A stretch of DNA of 64,000 nt from Pseudonocardia sp. MH-G8 (GTDB lineage Bacteria; Actinomycetota; Actinomycetes; Mycobacteriales; Pseudonocardiaceae), in contig NZ_NKYF01000009.1 in NCBI RefSeq assembly GCF_002262885.1, positions 124,001 through 188,000 on the forward strand. The letters run 5' to 3'. Of the stretch, positions 24,166 to 32,185 are shown in pieces (the stretch's first letter is position 1; every line of letters starts with the position of its first letter). A program made the translations under genes and the position numbers. Under the pieces are notes generated by a model that saw only the letters and a program-made list of their open reading frames with translations, made no database searches and was not told the DNA's origin.

Positions 24166-25506
24166 GTGTCGGTGCACCGGCCCCGGGTATCCGGGGTCGG
24201 TGCTGCCGTTGATGCCGCACCGCGCACACGCGAGGACGTGCCGCCCGTGAGGGCGCCGTCGGAGACCGGCTCGCTCGGCACCGGTGCGTTGCGCCGCGTG
24301 CTGGTGGTGCTGTGCGTGACCGAGATCGTCAGCTGGGGGGTGCTGTACTACGCCTTCCCCGTCCTGGCCCCGTCCATCGCGGCGGACACCGGCTGGTCGG
24401 TCTCCACCGTCACCGCCGGGTTCTCCGCCGGGCTGGTGGTCTCGGCGCTGGTCGGGATTCCGGCCGGCCGCGTGCTGGACCGGATCGGTCCGCGACCGGT
24501 CATGACCGTCGGCTCGGTCCTGGCCGTGCCCGCAGTCGTCGGGATCGCGCTGGCGCCCTCGCTCCCGCTGTTCTTCGCCGCCTGGATGCTGGCCGGGGTG
24601 GCGATGGCGGGCACGCTCTACCCGCCCGCGTTCGCCGCGCTGACCCGCTGGTGGGGCCCGCGCCGGGTGCGGGCGCTCACCGCGCTCACCCTGCTGGCCG
24701 GGCTGGCCAGCACGATCTTCGCCCCGCTCACCGCCGCCCTGCTGGGTTCGGTGGGCTGGCGGCACACCTACCTCGTCCTCGCCGCCGTTCTCGCCGCGAT
24801 CACCATCCCCGCGCACCTGATCGGCCTGCGCGGCCGCTGGCCCGCGCCCGACGACGAGCACGCCGGTCAGCCCGCTGCGGCGCACGCGCCCCGAGACATC
24901 GTGCGAAGCCGCGCGTTCCTGCTCCTCGTCCCGGCCATCGCGCTCGGCACGTTCGCCGCGTTCGCGGTCGTGGTCAACCAGGTGCCGTTGCTGATCGAGC
25001 GCGGCATGTCCACCTCGGACGCCGCGTGGGCGCTCGGGTTGGGCGGGCTCGGCCAGGTCCTCGGCCGGCTCGGCTACGGCCGGCTCACCACCGCGCTGTC
25101 GGTGCGAATGCGTGCGGTGGTGATCCTCGGCCTGGCGGCGGCCGCGACCCTGCTGCTCGGGCTGCTCCCCGGACCCGAGATCCTGCTCATCGCCGCGGCG
25201 ATGCTCGCGGGCGCCGCCCGCGGGGTGTTCACGCTGCTGCAGGCCACCGCGATCAGCGACCGATGGGGCGCGGCCCACTACGGGCGCCTCAACGGGCTGC
25301 TCTCCGCCCCGGCGATGATCGCCACTGCCCTCGCACCCTGGGCCGGCGCCGCGCTCGCCGTCGCCCTCGGCGGCTACCCCGTCGTGTTCGTCCTGCTGGC
25401 CGCCATCGCGGCCCTGGCGGCGCTCCTCGCGATCGGCACCGTTCCCCGACGCCCCGCACCCTCGACGCCGACCGCGCCCGGCCAGGACCAGGGGGATCAA
25501 CACTGA
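24166..25506 (+). CDS. MFS transporter of the arsenic cluster
   Basis: About 446 residues with 12 predicted membrane segments and the MFS loop 2-3 motif GIPAGRVLDRIGPRPVM. A GTG at 24247 giving 419 residues is an equally good start, because the first 27 residues look non-native. It lies between the flavoprotein and ArsM, 10 bp after the former, and probably exports an arsenic species made by its neighbours. ArsK- and ArsJ-type exporters are MFS proteins, but no GAPDH gene (the ArsJ partner) is present, so the substrate is left open. Confidence 0.8.
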   Translation: MSVHRPRVSGVGAAVDAAPRTREDVPPVRAPSETGSLGTGALRRVLVVLCVTEIVSWGVLYYAFPVLAPSIAADTGWSVSTVTAGFSAGLVVSALVGIPAGRVLDRIGPRPVMTVGSVLAVPAVVGIALAPSLPLFFAAWMLAGVAMAGTLYPPAFAALTRWWGPRRVRALTALTLLAGLASTIFAPLTAALLGSVGWRHTYLVLAAVLAAITIPAHLIGLRGRWPAPDDEHAGQPAAAHAPRDIVRSRAFLLLVPAIALGTFAAFAVVVNQVPLLIERGMSTSDAAWALGLGGLGQVLGRLGYGRLTTALSVRMRAVVILGLAAAATLLLGLLPGPEILLIAAAMLAGAARGVFTLLQATAISDRWGAAHYGRLNGLLSAPAMIATALAPWAGAALAVALGGYPVVFVLLAAIAALAALLAIGTVPRRPAPSTPTAPGQDQGDQH

Positions 25507-25527
25507 TCCCGACCAGGAGGTACGACC

Positions 25528-26352
25528 ATGTCGCAGGACACCACCGCATCCGCCGACCGGCCGGACGCCGCACCCGGCCAATCCATTCGCGACGCGGTTC
25601 GCGAGCATTACGCCGCAGCTGCGCGGCACTCGGCCGCCGGCGACGCCGACAAGGCCCGGCAGGCCGAGGCCGCCGGCTGCTGCACCGACAGCTGCGCAAC
25701 CACGGTCGACGCCGCGGTGTTCGGGGGCGACCTCTACGGCGACGAGGCGTCCGGTGCCACCGCCGAGGCGGTCTCGGCGTCCCTGGGTTGCGGCGTGCCG
25801 ACCGCGGTCGCCGAGCTGCACCCCGGCGAAACGGTGCTCGACCTCGGTTCCGGCGCCGGAACCGACGTCCTCATCTCCGCGCGCCGGGTCGGCCCGCACG
25901 GACGGGTGATCGGGCTGGACATGACTCCGGAGATGCTCGACCTCGCCCGCCGCAACGCCGCGCAGGCGGGTGTCGACAACGTCGAGTTCGTCCAGGGCTA
26001 CCTGGAACAGATCCCGCTGCCCGGCGCCATCGTCGATGTGGTCATCTCCAACTGTGTGATCAACCTGGCCGCCGACAAGACCGTCGTTCTCGCCGAAGCC
26101 GCCCGCGTGCTCCGGCCGGGTGGGCGGTTGGCCGTCTCCGACGTCATCGCCGACCCGGACATCGACCGGTCCACCCGCGACGATGCCGACCAGTGGACGG
26201 GCTGCGTCGCCGGCGCTCTGACGCGCGAGGACTACGCGCGCACCTTGGGTGAGGCCGGGTTCGTCGACGTCGACATCGTCGAGACCCATCGCGTCCACCC
26301 GCACGCCGTCTCCGCGATCGTGCGCGCCCGCATCCCGGATCGTGCATCGTGA
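25528..26352 (+). CDS. arsM: Arsenite S-adenosylmethionine methyltransferase
   Basis: A 274-residue class I methyltransferase. The SAM site is VLDLGSGAGTDVLISA (about residues 103-118), with MTPEML as motif II. Cysteines sit at about 51, 52, 56 and 88, and importantly in ISNCVINL (176) and QWTGCVAGAL (226), the pair conserved at the As(III) site of ArsM. The start is ATG 25528, with AGGAGG 12 bases upstream. It methylates arsenite to methyl- and dimethylarsenicals. It is followed by a second ArsR. Confidence 0.9.
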   Translation: MSQDTTASADRPDAAPGQSIRDAVREHYAAAARHSAAGDADKARQAEAAGCCTDSCATTVDAAVFGGDLYGDEASGATAEAVSASLGCGVPTAVAELHPGETVLDLGSGAGTDVLISARRVGPHGRVIGLDMTPEMLDLARRNAAQAGVDNVEFVQGYLEQIPLPGAIVDVVISNCVINLAADKTVVLAEAARVLRPGGRLAVSDVIADPDIDRSTRDDADQWTGCVAGALTREDYARTLGEAGFVDVDIVETHRVHPHAVSAIVRARIPDRAS

Positions 26353-26400
26353 TGACGCCGCCACGGCCATGAGGAGTTCTCGGCCGACTTGCGCTCCTGG

Positions 26401-26432
26401 TTCGACATCCATGAATATAGACGGGTGTCGAA
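26401..26432. promoter_or_regulatory. ArsR operator and promoter of arsR-acr3-arsC
   Basis: Inverted arms TTCGACA (26401-26407) and TGTCGAA (26426-26432) flank an AT-rich centre, ATGAATATAGACGG, that can serve as a -10 box. The right arm overlaps the GTG start of arsR, so the repressor would bind over its own start. Confidence 0.6.
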
Positions 26433-26808
26433 CCTGCTGCCGCTGCTGATCTCCTCCGCGGCGACCCGCGCTGCGCTCAACGCCGACGAGGCCACCGAGC
26501 TCGCGGCCGCGTTCAAGGCACTCGGTGACCCCGTCCGGTTGCGGCTGCTGTCGTTGATCGCCGCGCACGAGGGGGGAGAAGCCTGCGTCTGCGACATCTC
26601 CGGCGCCTTCGACCTGACCGGCCCCACGATCTCGCACCACCTCAAGGTCCTGCGCCAGGCCGGGCTGGTCACCAGCGAGCGCCGCGCCACCTGGGTCTAC
26701 TACCGGGTTCGGCCCGAGACCGTCGCCCTGCTCGCCGACGTCCTCGTTCCCGGCGGCACGTTGCCCCCGAGCGACTGCTCCTCCGACGAAAGTGAACTCC
26801 CCGCATGA
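26425..26808 (+). CDS. arsR: ArsR family arsenite-responsive repressor
   Basis: A 127-residue winged-helix repressor with the classical As(III) motif: ACVCDISGAFDLTGPTISHHL (about residues 53-73), with CxC at the start of the DNA-binding helices. The GTG at 26425 lies directly after a TATAGA-like -10 box with no Shine-Dalgarno sequence, so the mRNA is probably leaderless, as is common in actinomycetes. An upstream in-frame start at 26389 would read through the operator. It overlaps acr3 by 4 bp. Confidence 0.88.
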   Translation: MSNLLPLLISSAATRAALNADEATELAAAFKALGDPVRLRLLSLIAAHEGGEACVCDISGAFDLTGPTISHHLKVLRQAGLVTSERRATWVYYRVRPETVALLADVLVPGGTLPPSDCSSDESELPA

Positions 26809-27899
26809 GCGCCACCCCCGACATCCACGCAGGCCCCGACGGGCCGGTCGTCCAGAAGCTTTCCACCCTCGACCGGTTCCTGGCCGTGTGGATCCTCGCC
26901 GCCATGGCGGTCGGCCTCGGCGCCGGCCGGCTGATCCCCGGCCTCGGCGCGGCGCTGGACGCGATCTCCATCGACGGCGTCTCGCTGCCGATCGCCCTCG
27001 GGCTGCTGATCATGATGTATCCGGTGCTGGCGAAGGTGCGCTACGACCGGCTCGGCACCGTGACCGGCGACCGCAGGCTGCTGATCAGCTCGCTGGTGCT
27101 CAACTGGGTCCTCGGTCCGGCGCTGATGTTCGCCCTCGCCTGGCTGATGCTGCCCGACCTGCCCGAGTACCGCACCGGGCTGATCATCGTCGGGCTCGCC
27201 CGCTGCATCGCCATGGTCATCATCTGGAACGACCTCGCCTGCGGCGACCGCGAGGCCGCCGCCGTCCTCGTCGCGATCAACTCGATCTTCCAGGTCATCG
27301 CCTTCGCGGGCCTCGGCTGGTTCTACCTCTCGGTGCTGCCCGGCTGGCTCGGCCTGCCCCAGGCGGACCTGGACATCTCGGCCTGGCAGATCGCCAAGTC
27401 CGTGCTGATCTTCCTCGGGATCCCGCTGGTCGCCGGCTACCTCACCCGCCGGTTCGGGGAGAAGGCCAAGGGGCGCACCTGGTACGAGGAGAAGCTCATC
27501 CCGCGCATCGGGCCGTTCGCGCTCTACGGGCTGCTGTTCACCATCGTGATCCTCTTCGCCCTGCAGGGCGACGCCATCACCTCCCAGCCGCTCGACGTCG
27601 CCCGCATCGCCCTGCCGCTGCTGGCCTACTTCGCGATCATGTGGCTGGGCTCGCTCGCGCTGGGCAAGGCCGTCGGCCTGGGCTACGACCGCTCCGCCAC
27701 ACTGGCGTTCACCGCCGCGGGCAACAACTTCGAGCTCGCCATCGCCGTCGCGATCGCGACCTTCGGGGTCACCTCCGGCCAGGCCCTCGCCGGCGTGGTC
27801 GGGCCGCTGATCGAGGTTCCCGTGCTCATCGCCCTGGTCTACGTCTCGCTCGCCCTGCGCAAGCGCTGGTGGGGCGCCCGGACGAGCGCGCAGCGGTGA
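26805..27899 (+). CDS. acr3: Arsenite efflux transporter Acr3
   Basis: A 364-residue membrane transporter with ten hydrophobic segments, the standard Acr3 length. The signature region GLARCIAMVIIWNDLACGDREAAAVLVAINS holds the essential membrane cysteine. TAAGNNFELAIAVAIATFG and IEVPVLIALVYVSL near the end are family motifs. The ATG overlaps the arsR stop (ATGA), and its stop overlaps the arsC start (GTGA), so the three are coupled. It extrudes arsenite with proton exchange. Confidence 0.95.
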   Translation: MSATPDIHAGPDGPVVQKLSTLDRFLAVWILAAMAVGLGAGRLIPGLGAALDAISIDGVSLPIALGLLIMMYPVLAKVRYDRLGTVTGDRRLLISSLVLNWVLGPALMFALAWLMLPDLPEYRTGLIIVGLARCIAMVIIWNDLACGDREAAAVLVAINSIFQVIAFAGLGWFYLSVLPGWLGLPQADLDISAWQIAKSVLIFLGIPLVAGYLTRRFGEKAKGRTWYEEKLIPRIGPFALYGLLFTIVILFALQGDAITSQPLDVARIALPLLAYFAIMWLGSLALGKAVGLGYDRSATLAFTAAGNNFELAIAVAIATFGVTSGQALAGVVGPLIEVPVLIALVYVSLALRKRWWGARTSAQR

Positions 27900-28555
27900 G
27901 CCAACGCCAGGGCGGCCGCCCACCGCCGCGGTCGGATGTCGCCGTCCTGGAGCGGATGGCGACCGACCTCGCGGCCGAGTTCCCGGGGTTCTTCTCCGAG
28001 CAGACCGTCTACCGCTACGTCTTCGAGTCCTACACCGCGCTGCGCCGCACGGCGAAGGTCACCACGTACCTGGTGACGCTCACCCGCAAGTTCGCCACCG
28101 ACCGGCTCACCGCGCTCGCCCAGTCCGAAGGAGCCATCATGTCCGACGTCCCCGAAGTCCTGTTCGTCTGCGTCCACAACGCAGGCCGCTCCCAGATGGC
28201 CGCCGCCCTGCTCGACCACCACGCCCAGGGCCGCGTGCACGTGCGCTCCGCCGGATCCGCACCCGCCGACTCCATCAACCCCGCCGTCCGCGAGGTGATG
28301 GCCGAGATCGGCCTCGACCTGTCGAAGGAGTTCCCCAAGCCGCTCACCGACGACGTCGTCCGGGCTGCGGACGTCGTCATCAGCATGGGCTGCGGGGACG
28401 CGTGCCCCGTCTATCCCGGCAAACGCTACCTCGACTGGGACCTCACCGATCCGGCCGGCAAGAGTGCCGAGGAGATCCGGCCCATCCGCGACGACATCGA
28501 TGCCCGGGTCAGGGCACTCCTCGTCGAACTCGGCGCCTCGGCCTCAGTGCGGTGA
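27896..28555 (+). CDS. arsC: Arsenate reductase (mycothiol-type ArsC) with N-terminal three-helix domain
   Basis: A 219-residue protein. Residues about 10-78 form a helical bundle (VLERMATDLAAEFPGFFSEQTVYRYV) of the kind attached to some actinobacterial low-molecular-weight phosphatase homologues. Residues 83-219 are the arsenate reductase with P-loop CVHNAGRSQ (catalytic Cys at about 92) and the GCGDACPVYPGKRYLDWDL motif of arsenate-mycothiol transferases. GTG 27896 overlaps the acr3 stop. A good internal start also exists: ATG 28139 preceded by GAAGGAG, which would give the catalytic domain alone. Either or both products may be made. Confidence 0.88.
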   Translation: MSQRQGGRPPPRSDVAVLERMATDLAAEFPGFFSEQTVYRYVFESYTALRRTAKVTTYLVTLTRKFATDRLTALAQSEGAIMSDVPEVLFVCVHNAGRSQMAAALLDHHAQGRVHVRSAGSAPADSINPAVREVMAEIGLDLSKEFPKPLTDDVVRAADVVISMGCGDACPVYPGKRYLDWDLTDPAGKSAEEIRPIRDDIDARVRALLVELGASASVR

Positions 28556-28635
28556 ACGCGGGCCGCGCGGCACCCGATGCAAGATCTTTCCGAGCACTCC
28601 CGACGTGAGAGCTCACTTCGTATGCACGGCCTGGA

Positions 28636-29343
28636 CTACGTCGCGGGCATGGGCGGGCGGACGACGAGATCGAAGATCGGCGCCGTCGTCGGCGCACTGA
28701 TGATCGCCCGGATCACGTCGGCGACGTCAGCGGTCTGCAGGTACCGGTGTGGTTCGTAGGGACCTGTCTCGGCGGCGCGCACGGCGCGCTGCAAATCGGT
28801 GTCCGTGCGCCCGAGCTGGATCGACGTCACACGCAGACCGTGCTGCTGTTCCTCGCTGCGCAACACGTCACCGAACGCGTGGAGTGCGGACTTCGACGCC
28901 GCATACGCGCCCTGTCCGGTGGACGTGCTCGCGTTCACCGTCGAGTTGATGAGCACCACGTGACCGTGGGCGACCCGCAATGCCGGAAGGAGGAGCCGGG
29001 TCAGTTCCACCACGGCGAACAGGTTGACCTCGAACATCTCCCGCCATGCGTTCGTCGCCGTGTCGGCCACCGGTCCCGCGGACCAGACGGCCGCGTTGTG
29101 CACGAGGACGTCCAGGCGGTGGATGTCGCGTGTCGCGGCGCGCAGGGCTTGATGGTCGGTCAGATCCACCGGCCAGGCGCGGCCGCCGCAGCCGGCGACC
29201 GTCCTCGACAAGGCGTCGCGGTCGCGTCCACCGAGCAGGACGTCGTGGTCGGTGGACAGTTCGGTGGCGATCGCCTGTCCGATGCCTCGAGAGGCGCCGG
29301 TGACCATCGCCAATGGACGGGTTTCGACTTCGTTCACAGACAT
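28636..29343 (-). CDS. SDR family oxidoreductase
   Basis: A 235-residue short-chain dehydrogenase. The cofactor site is VTGASRGIGQAIA (about residues 13-25), NNA-type motif VHNAAVWS, catalytic Ser in LINSTVNAS and YAASK with the Tyr and Lys. ATG 29343 follows GAGGAG. The substrate is not deducible. It points towards the ars operon and has its own promoter region upstream. Confidence 0.85.
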   Translation of the reverse strand: MSVNEVETRPLAMVTGASRGIGQAIATELSTDHDVLLGGRDRDALSRTVAGCGGRAWPVDLTDHQALRAATRDIHRLDVLVHNAAVWSAGPVADTATNAWREMFEVNLFAVVELTRLLLPALRVAHGHVVLINSTVNASTSTGQGAYAASKSALHAFGDVLRSEEQQHGLRVTSIQLGRTDTDLQRAVRAAETGPYEPHRYLQTADVADVIRAIISAPTTAPIFDLVVRPPMPAT

Positions 29344-29521
29344 GCTGGACTCCTCGTGCGGCGGATCCGCAGAACGGGAACGCCGAGGGAACTGCCGGCC
29401 GCTACCGCCCGGATGCGCGTGCGCTGCGCGAGCGGGTGCGGAAGCCGCGACAGGTGTGGGGTGGGCAGGAGTGGTGCCCGCGGAACTCGCGACACGGCGA
29501 CCTGGGAGGCCGCGCTCGCAG

Positions 29522-30091
29522 CTACCCGTGTGCTGGCACCGCGAGCATCGGGGGGCCGCGCCGGGCCGCTCGGATCGCCCATCCGCACGATCGCAGCGCC
29601 ACGCCTCGCGGCCGGGTCCGGACCGCGATGCGGACGGATGCCCGATCTGCGGGAGGGGAGGCGGGAGCCAGTCGGAGCGGACGGCGGAGCGCACCGATGA
29701 GCAGCCGCAGGAACTGCGCGGAGAACGTGACCGCGATGACGACGAGCGATGGCACGATCACCTGCATCGCCGTGGTCGGGCCGTCGCTGGCGATCACGTG
29801 GAGGAGCCCGGCGGGGTGATGGCCTCCACCGTCGACGCCTCCGATCTTCGACGTCGCGTGCAGCGCCGGCTGCGCGACCATGGCGCCGCTCACGGCCGAG
29901 AACACGCCCTCGTACCGGTCGGCGAGAGCCAACCGCAGGACGGCCACGACGACAGCGACCAGCCCGACCGCTGCGGTGTGCGAGGGGTGCTCGTCGGCGA
30001 GCACGTCCATGGCCACGGCCGCGACGACCGTGGCGGTCGCCGCGACGGCCGACAACGGAAGTCCGACAGCCCGAGGCGCACTACCTGACAC
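29522..30091 (-). CDS. Predicted four-helix membrane protein
   Basis: A 189-residue protein with hydrophobic stretches at about residues 9-31, 37-57, 64-80 and 107-136, then a basic, alanine/arginine-rich tail that may be cytoplasmic. GTG 30091 is preceded by GGAAGGAGG at good spacing, which supports the gene. A histidine-rich segment (GGGHHPAGLLHV) lies between helices three and four. No family recognised. It lies upstream of the SDR gene, with a 178-bp gap in which no other feature is seen. Confidence 0.55.
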   Translation of the reverse strand: MSGSAPRAVGLPLSAVAATATVVAAVAMDVLADEHPSHTAAVGLVAVVVAVLRLALADRYEGVFSAVSGAMVAQPALHATSKIGGVDGGGHHPAGLLHVIASDGPTTAMQVIVPSLVVIAVTFSAQFLRLLIGALRRPLRLAPASPPADRASVRIAVRTRPRGVALRSCGWAIRAARRGPPMLAVPAHG

Positions 30092-30215
30092 GGGCCTCCT
30101 TCCGCCGCTCGAGGGGACCGCATACCCCGTGAGCCTCAGATGGTGTGCCTTCGGCCCTGTGGGTGGGCTGAGAGCATCGCGGGAGGTCGGACCCGCGCGA
30201 TCACCGCGACGGCGC

Positions 30216-30578
30216 TCAGGGGTGCTCGGGCACCCCGGTCAGATGGTGGTCGGCCGCCTCGATCGCCTCTCCGAGCAGACGCCGCACGTGTCCGCCCCGG
30301 GCCCGGTAGACCACGCGCCGCCCGTCACGCCGGGTGGCGACCAGTCCCGCCAGGCGGAGCTTGGCCAGGTGCTGCGACACCGCGGGCCGGGCGACCTCGA
30401 CCCGCCGGGCGAGCGTGCTGACATCGCTCTCGCCCCCGCACAGCAACCACAGCACACGCAGCCGCGTCGGGTCGGCCAGCAACCGGAACGCCTGCGCGGC
30501 CACCGCGACGTGGTCCTCGCTCGGCAGTTCCTGCCAGTGGTGCGCACTTGCACTGTCGTCGCGTGCGTACATGAGCAC
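30216..30578 (-). CDS. ArsR/SmtB family metal-responsive repressor
   Basis: A 120-residue winged helix with the recognition region VARPAVSQHLAKLRLAGLV and the wing RRDGRRVVYRA. The C-terminal helix carries EAADHHLTGVPEH, a cluster of Asp, His and Glu placed like the alpha-5 site of zinc/cobalt sensors (SmtB, CzrA, NmtR); the CxC motif of arsenic sensors is absent. It is divergent from the cation diffusion facilitator, with only five bases between the outermost starts, so promoter and operator must lie inside the first codons. ATG 30572 is an alternative start. Confidence 0.85.
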   Translation of the reverse strand: MLMYARDDSASAHHWQELPSEDHVAVAAQAFRLLADPTRLRVLWLLCGGESDVSTLARRVEVARPAVSQHLAKLRLAGLVATRRDGRRVVYRARGGHVRRLLGEAIEAADHHLTGVPEHP

Positions 30579-30583
30579 GTATA

Positions 30584-31723
30584 GTGCCAGGTGTGGGAAT
30601 CCGCGAGGAAGCGAGCCACGGTCATGGCCACGGTCACGGGCGGTCCCGCTGGGGCCGGATCCGTGACGTGCTGCGGCCGCACAGCCACGACGCCGCCGAC
30701 TCGGTGGACTCCGCGCTGGCCGCCAGCGCGGAGGGCATCCGGACGCTGAAGATCAGCCTTGTCGTGCTCGCGGTGACCGCACTCGCTCAACTGGGCGTGG
30801 TGGTCCTGTCCGGATCGGCGGCGCTGCTCGCCGACACGATCCACAACTTCTCCGACGCGCTCACCGCGGTGCCGCTGTGGATCGCGTTCGTCCTCGGACG
30901 CCGGGCGGCCACCCGCCGCTACACCTACGGCTACGGACGCGCCGAGGACCTGGCCGGCGTGTTCATCGTGGCGATGATCGCCCTGTCCGCGGTCGTGGCC
31001 GGCTACGAGTCGATCCGCCGCCTCCTCGACCCGCAACCGATCACCAGTCCCGGCGTGGTGCTCGCCGCCGGACTGATCGGGTTCGCCGGCAACGAGCTCG
31101 TCGCGGTCCACCGGATCCGGGTGGGCCGCCGGATCGGATCGGCCGCGCTCGTCGCCGACGGCCTGCACGCGCGCACCGACGGGTTCACCTCCCTCGCCGT
31201 GGTCGCCGCCGCGATCGGCGTCATGGCCGGGTTCCCGCTGGCCGACCCGATCATCGGTCTGCTGATCACCGTGGCGATCCTCGTCGTGCTCCGCGGGGCG
31301 GCCACCGACATCTACCGACGGCTCATGGACGCCGTCGACCCGGACCTCGTCGACACCGCCGAGGCGAGCATCCGCGCCGTCCCCGGCGTGCTCGCCGTCG
31401 AGGCACTGCGGCTGCGCTGGACCGGCCACCGGGTGCGCGCCGAGCTCGCCATCGCCGTCGACCCCGCACTCGATGTCGTCACCGCCCACGACATCGCCAC
31501 GGCCACCCAGCACAGGCTGCTCCACGACGTGCCGAAACTCGTCGCGGCCACGGTGCACGTCAGTCCGCACGCGCGCAGCGGCCTCGACCACCACGCCGTC
31601 CTCGCGCACCACCCCACGGCGCTCGATCCGGGTGCGGTCGTCCCGGCGTACCGAGCTGCGCCCGCCCGGCCGTCCGTATCCTGGCCCGGTAGCGGGGGAG
31701 GTGTCGGTGGCGGTTCCGGGTGA
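30584..31723 (+). CDS. Cation diffusion facilitator family transporter
   Basis: A 379-residue CDF exporter. A histidine-rich N-terminus (SHGHGHGHGRS) is followed by six membrane segments with the two metal motifs HNFSD in LLADTIHNFSDALT and HARTD in ADGLHARTDGFTS, then a ferredoxin-like cytoplasmic domain. The first start, GTG 30584, sits beside a TATAGT -10-like box at 30578; GTG 30593 is possible. Its control by the divergent SmtB-like repressor points to zinc, cobalt or cadmium export, on family knowledge. Confidence 0.88.
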   Translation: MPGVGIREEASHGHGHGHGRSRWGRIRDVLRPHSHDAADSVDSALAASAEGIRTLKISLVVLAVTALAQLGVVVLSGSAALLADTIHNFSDALTAVPLWIAFVLGRRAATRRYTYGYGRAEDLAGVFIVAMIALSAVVAGYESIRRLLDPQPITSPGVVLAAGLIGFAGNELVAVHRIRVGRRIGSAALVADGLHARTDGFTSLAVVAAAIGVMAGFPLADPIIGLLITVAILVVLRGAATDIYRRLMDAVDPDLVDTAEASIRAVPGVLAVEALRLRWTGHRVRAELAIAVDPALDVVTAHDIATATQHRLLHDVPKLVAATVHVSPHARSGLDHHAVLAHHPTALDPGAVVPAYRAAPARPSVSWPGSGGGVGGGSG

Positions 31724-31739
31724 GCTGGAGAGCCGCGTG

Positions 31740-32165
31740 ATGTCCACGTGGACCACGCGGCACTGGGCGGTAGCAGCGCTGTCCACGCTCGCGACGGCCG
31801 TCCTCATCGCGGTCCCGACCGCGGTGCTGCCGAGCCCGTGGTTCTGGCGGGAGATCTCGACCCCCGGCGGGGCCTACCCGGTGCTCGGCCTGGTGTCGAT
31901 CCTGTCCGGCCTGGTCGCGGCCACCTACGTCCGTGCGCCGCAGGGGCCGGGCGGACGGCGGGCGTCGGCCGGGGCGATGCTCGGCTTCTTCGCCGTCGGC
32001 TGCCCGGTCTGCAACAAGCTCGTGCTGCTCGTGCTCGGCTACACCGGCGCGATGACCTGGTTCGAGCCCGTCCAGCCGTTCCTGGCGGTGCTCGCCGTGA
32101 TCGGCCTCGCCGCCGCCCTGCGGGCCCGGTTGCGCAGCGCGCTCGCCTGCCCGCGGGCCGGCTGA
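31740..32165 (+). CDS. Small membrane protein with CPVCNK motif
   Basis: A 141-residue protein with about four membrane helices. Between the second and third is VGCPVCNKLVLLVLG, a CxxC at a membrane boundary that suggests a redox or metal site. It follows the CDF gene by 16 bp. ATG 31740 has GGAG upstream; GTG 31707 with GGGGGAGG is an alternative that adds 11 residues. The C-terminus has one more cysteine (ALACPRAG). No function known; the position hints at metal handling. Confidence 0.65.
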   Translation: MSTWTTRHWAVAALSTLATAVLIAVPTAVLPSPWFWREISTPGGAYPVLGLVSILSGLVAATYVRAPQGPGGRRASAGAMLGFFAVGCPVCNKLVLLVLGYTGAMTWFEPVQPFLAVLAVIGLAAALRARLRSALACPRAG

Positions 32166-32185
32166 CGGGCCGCGGAAGACCGGTC

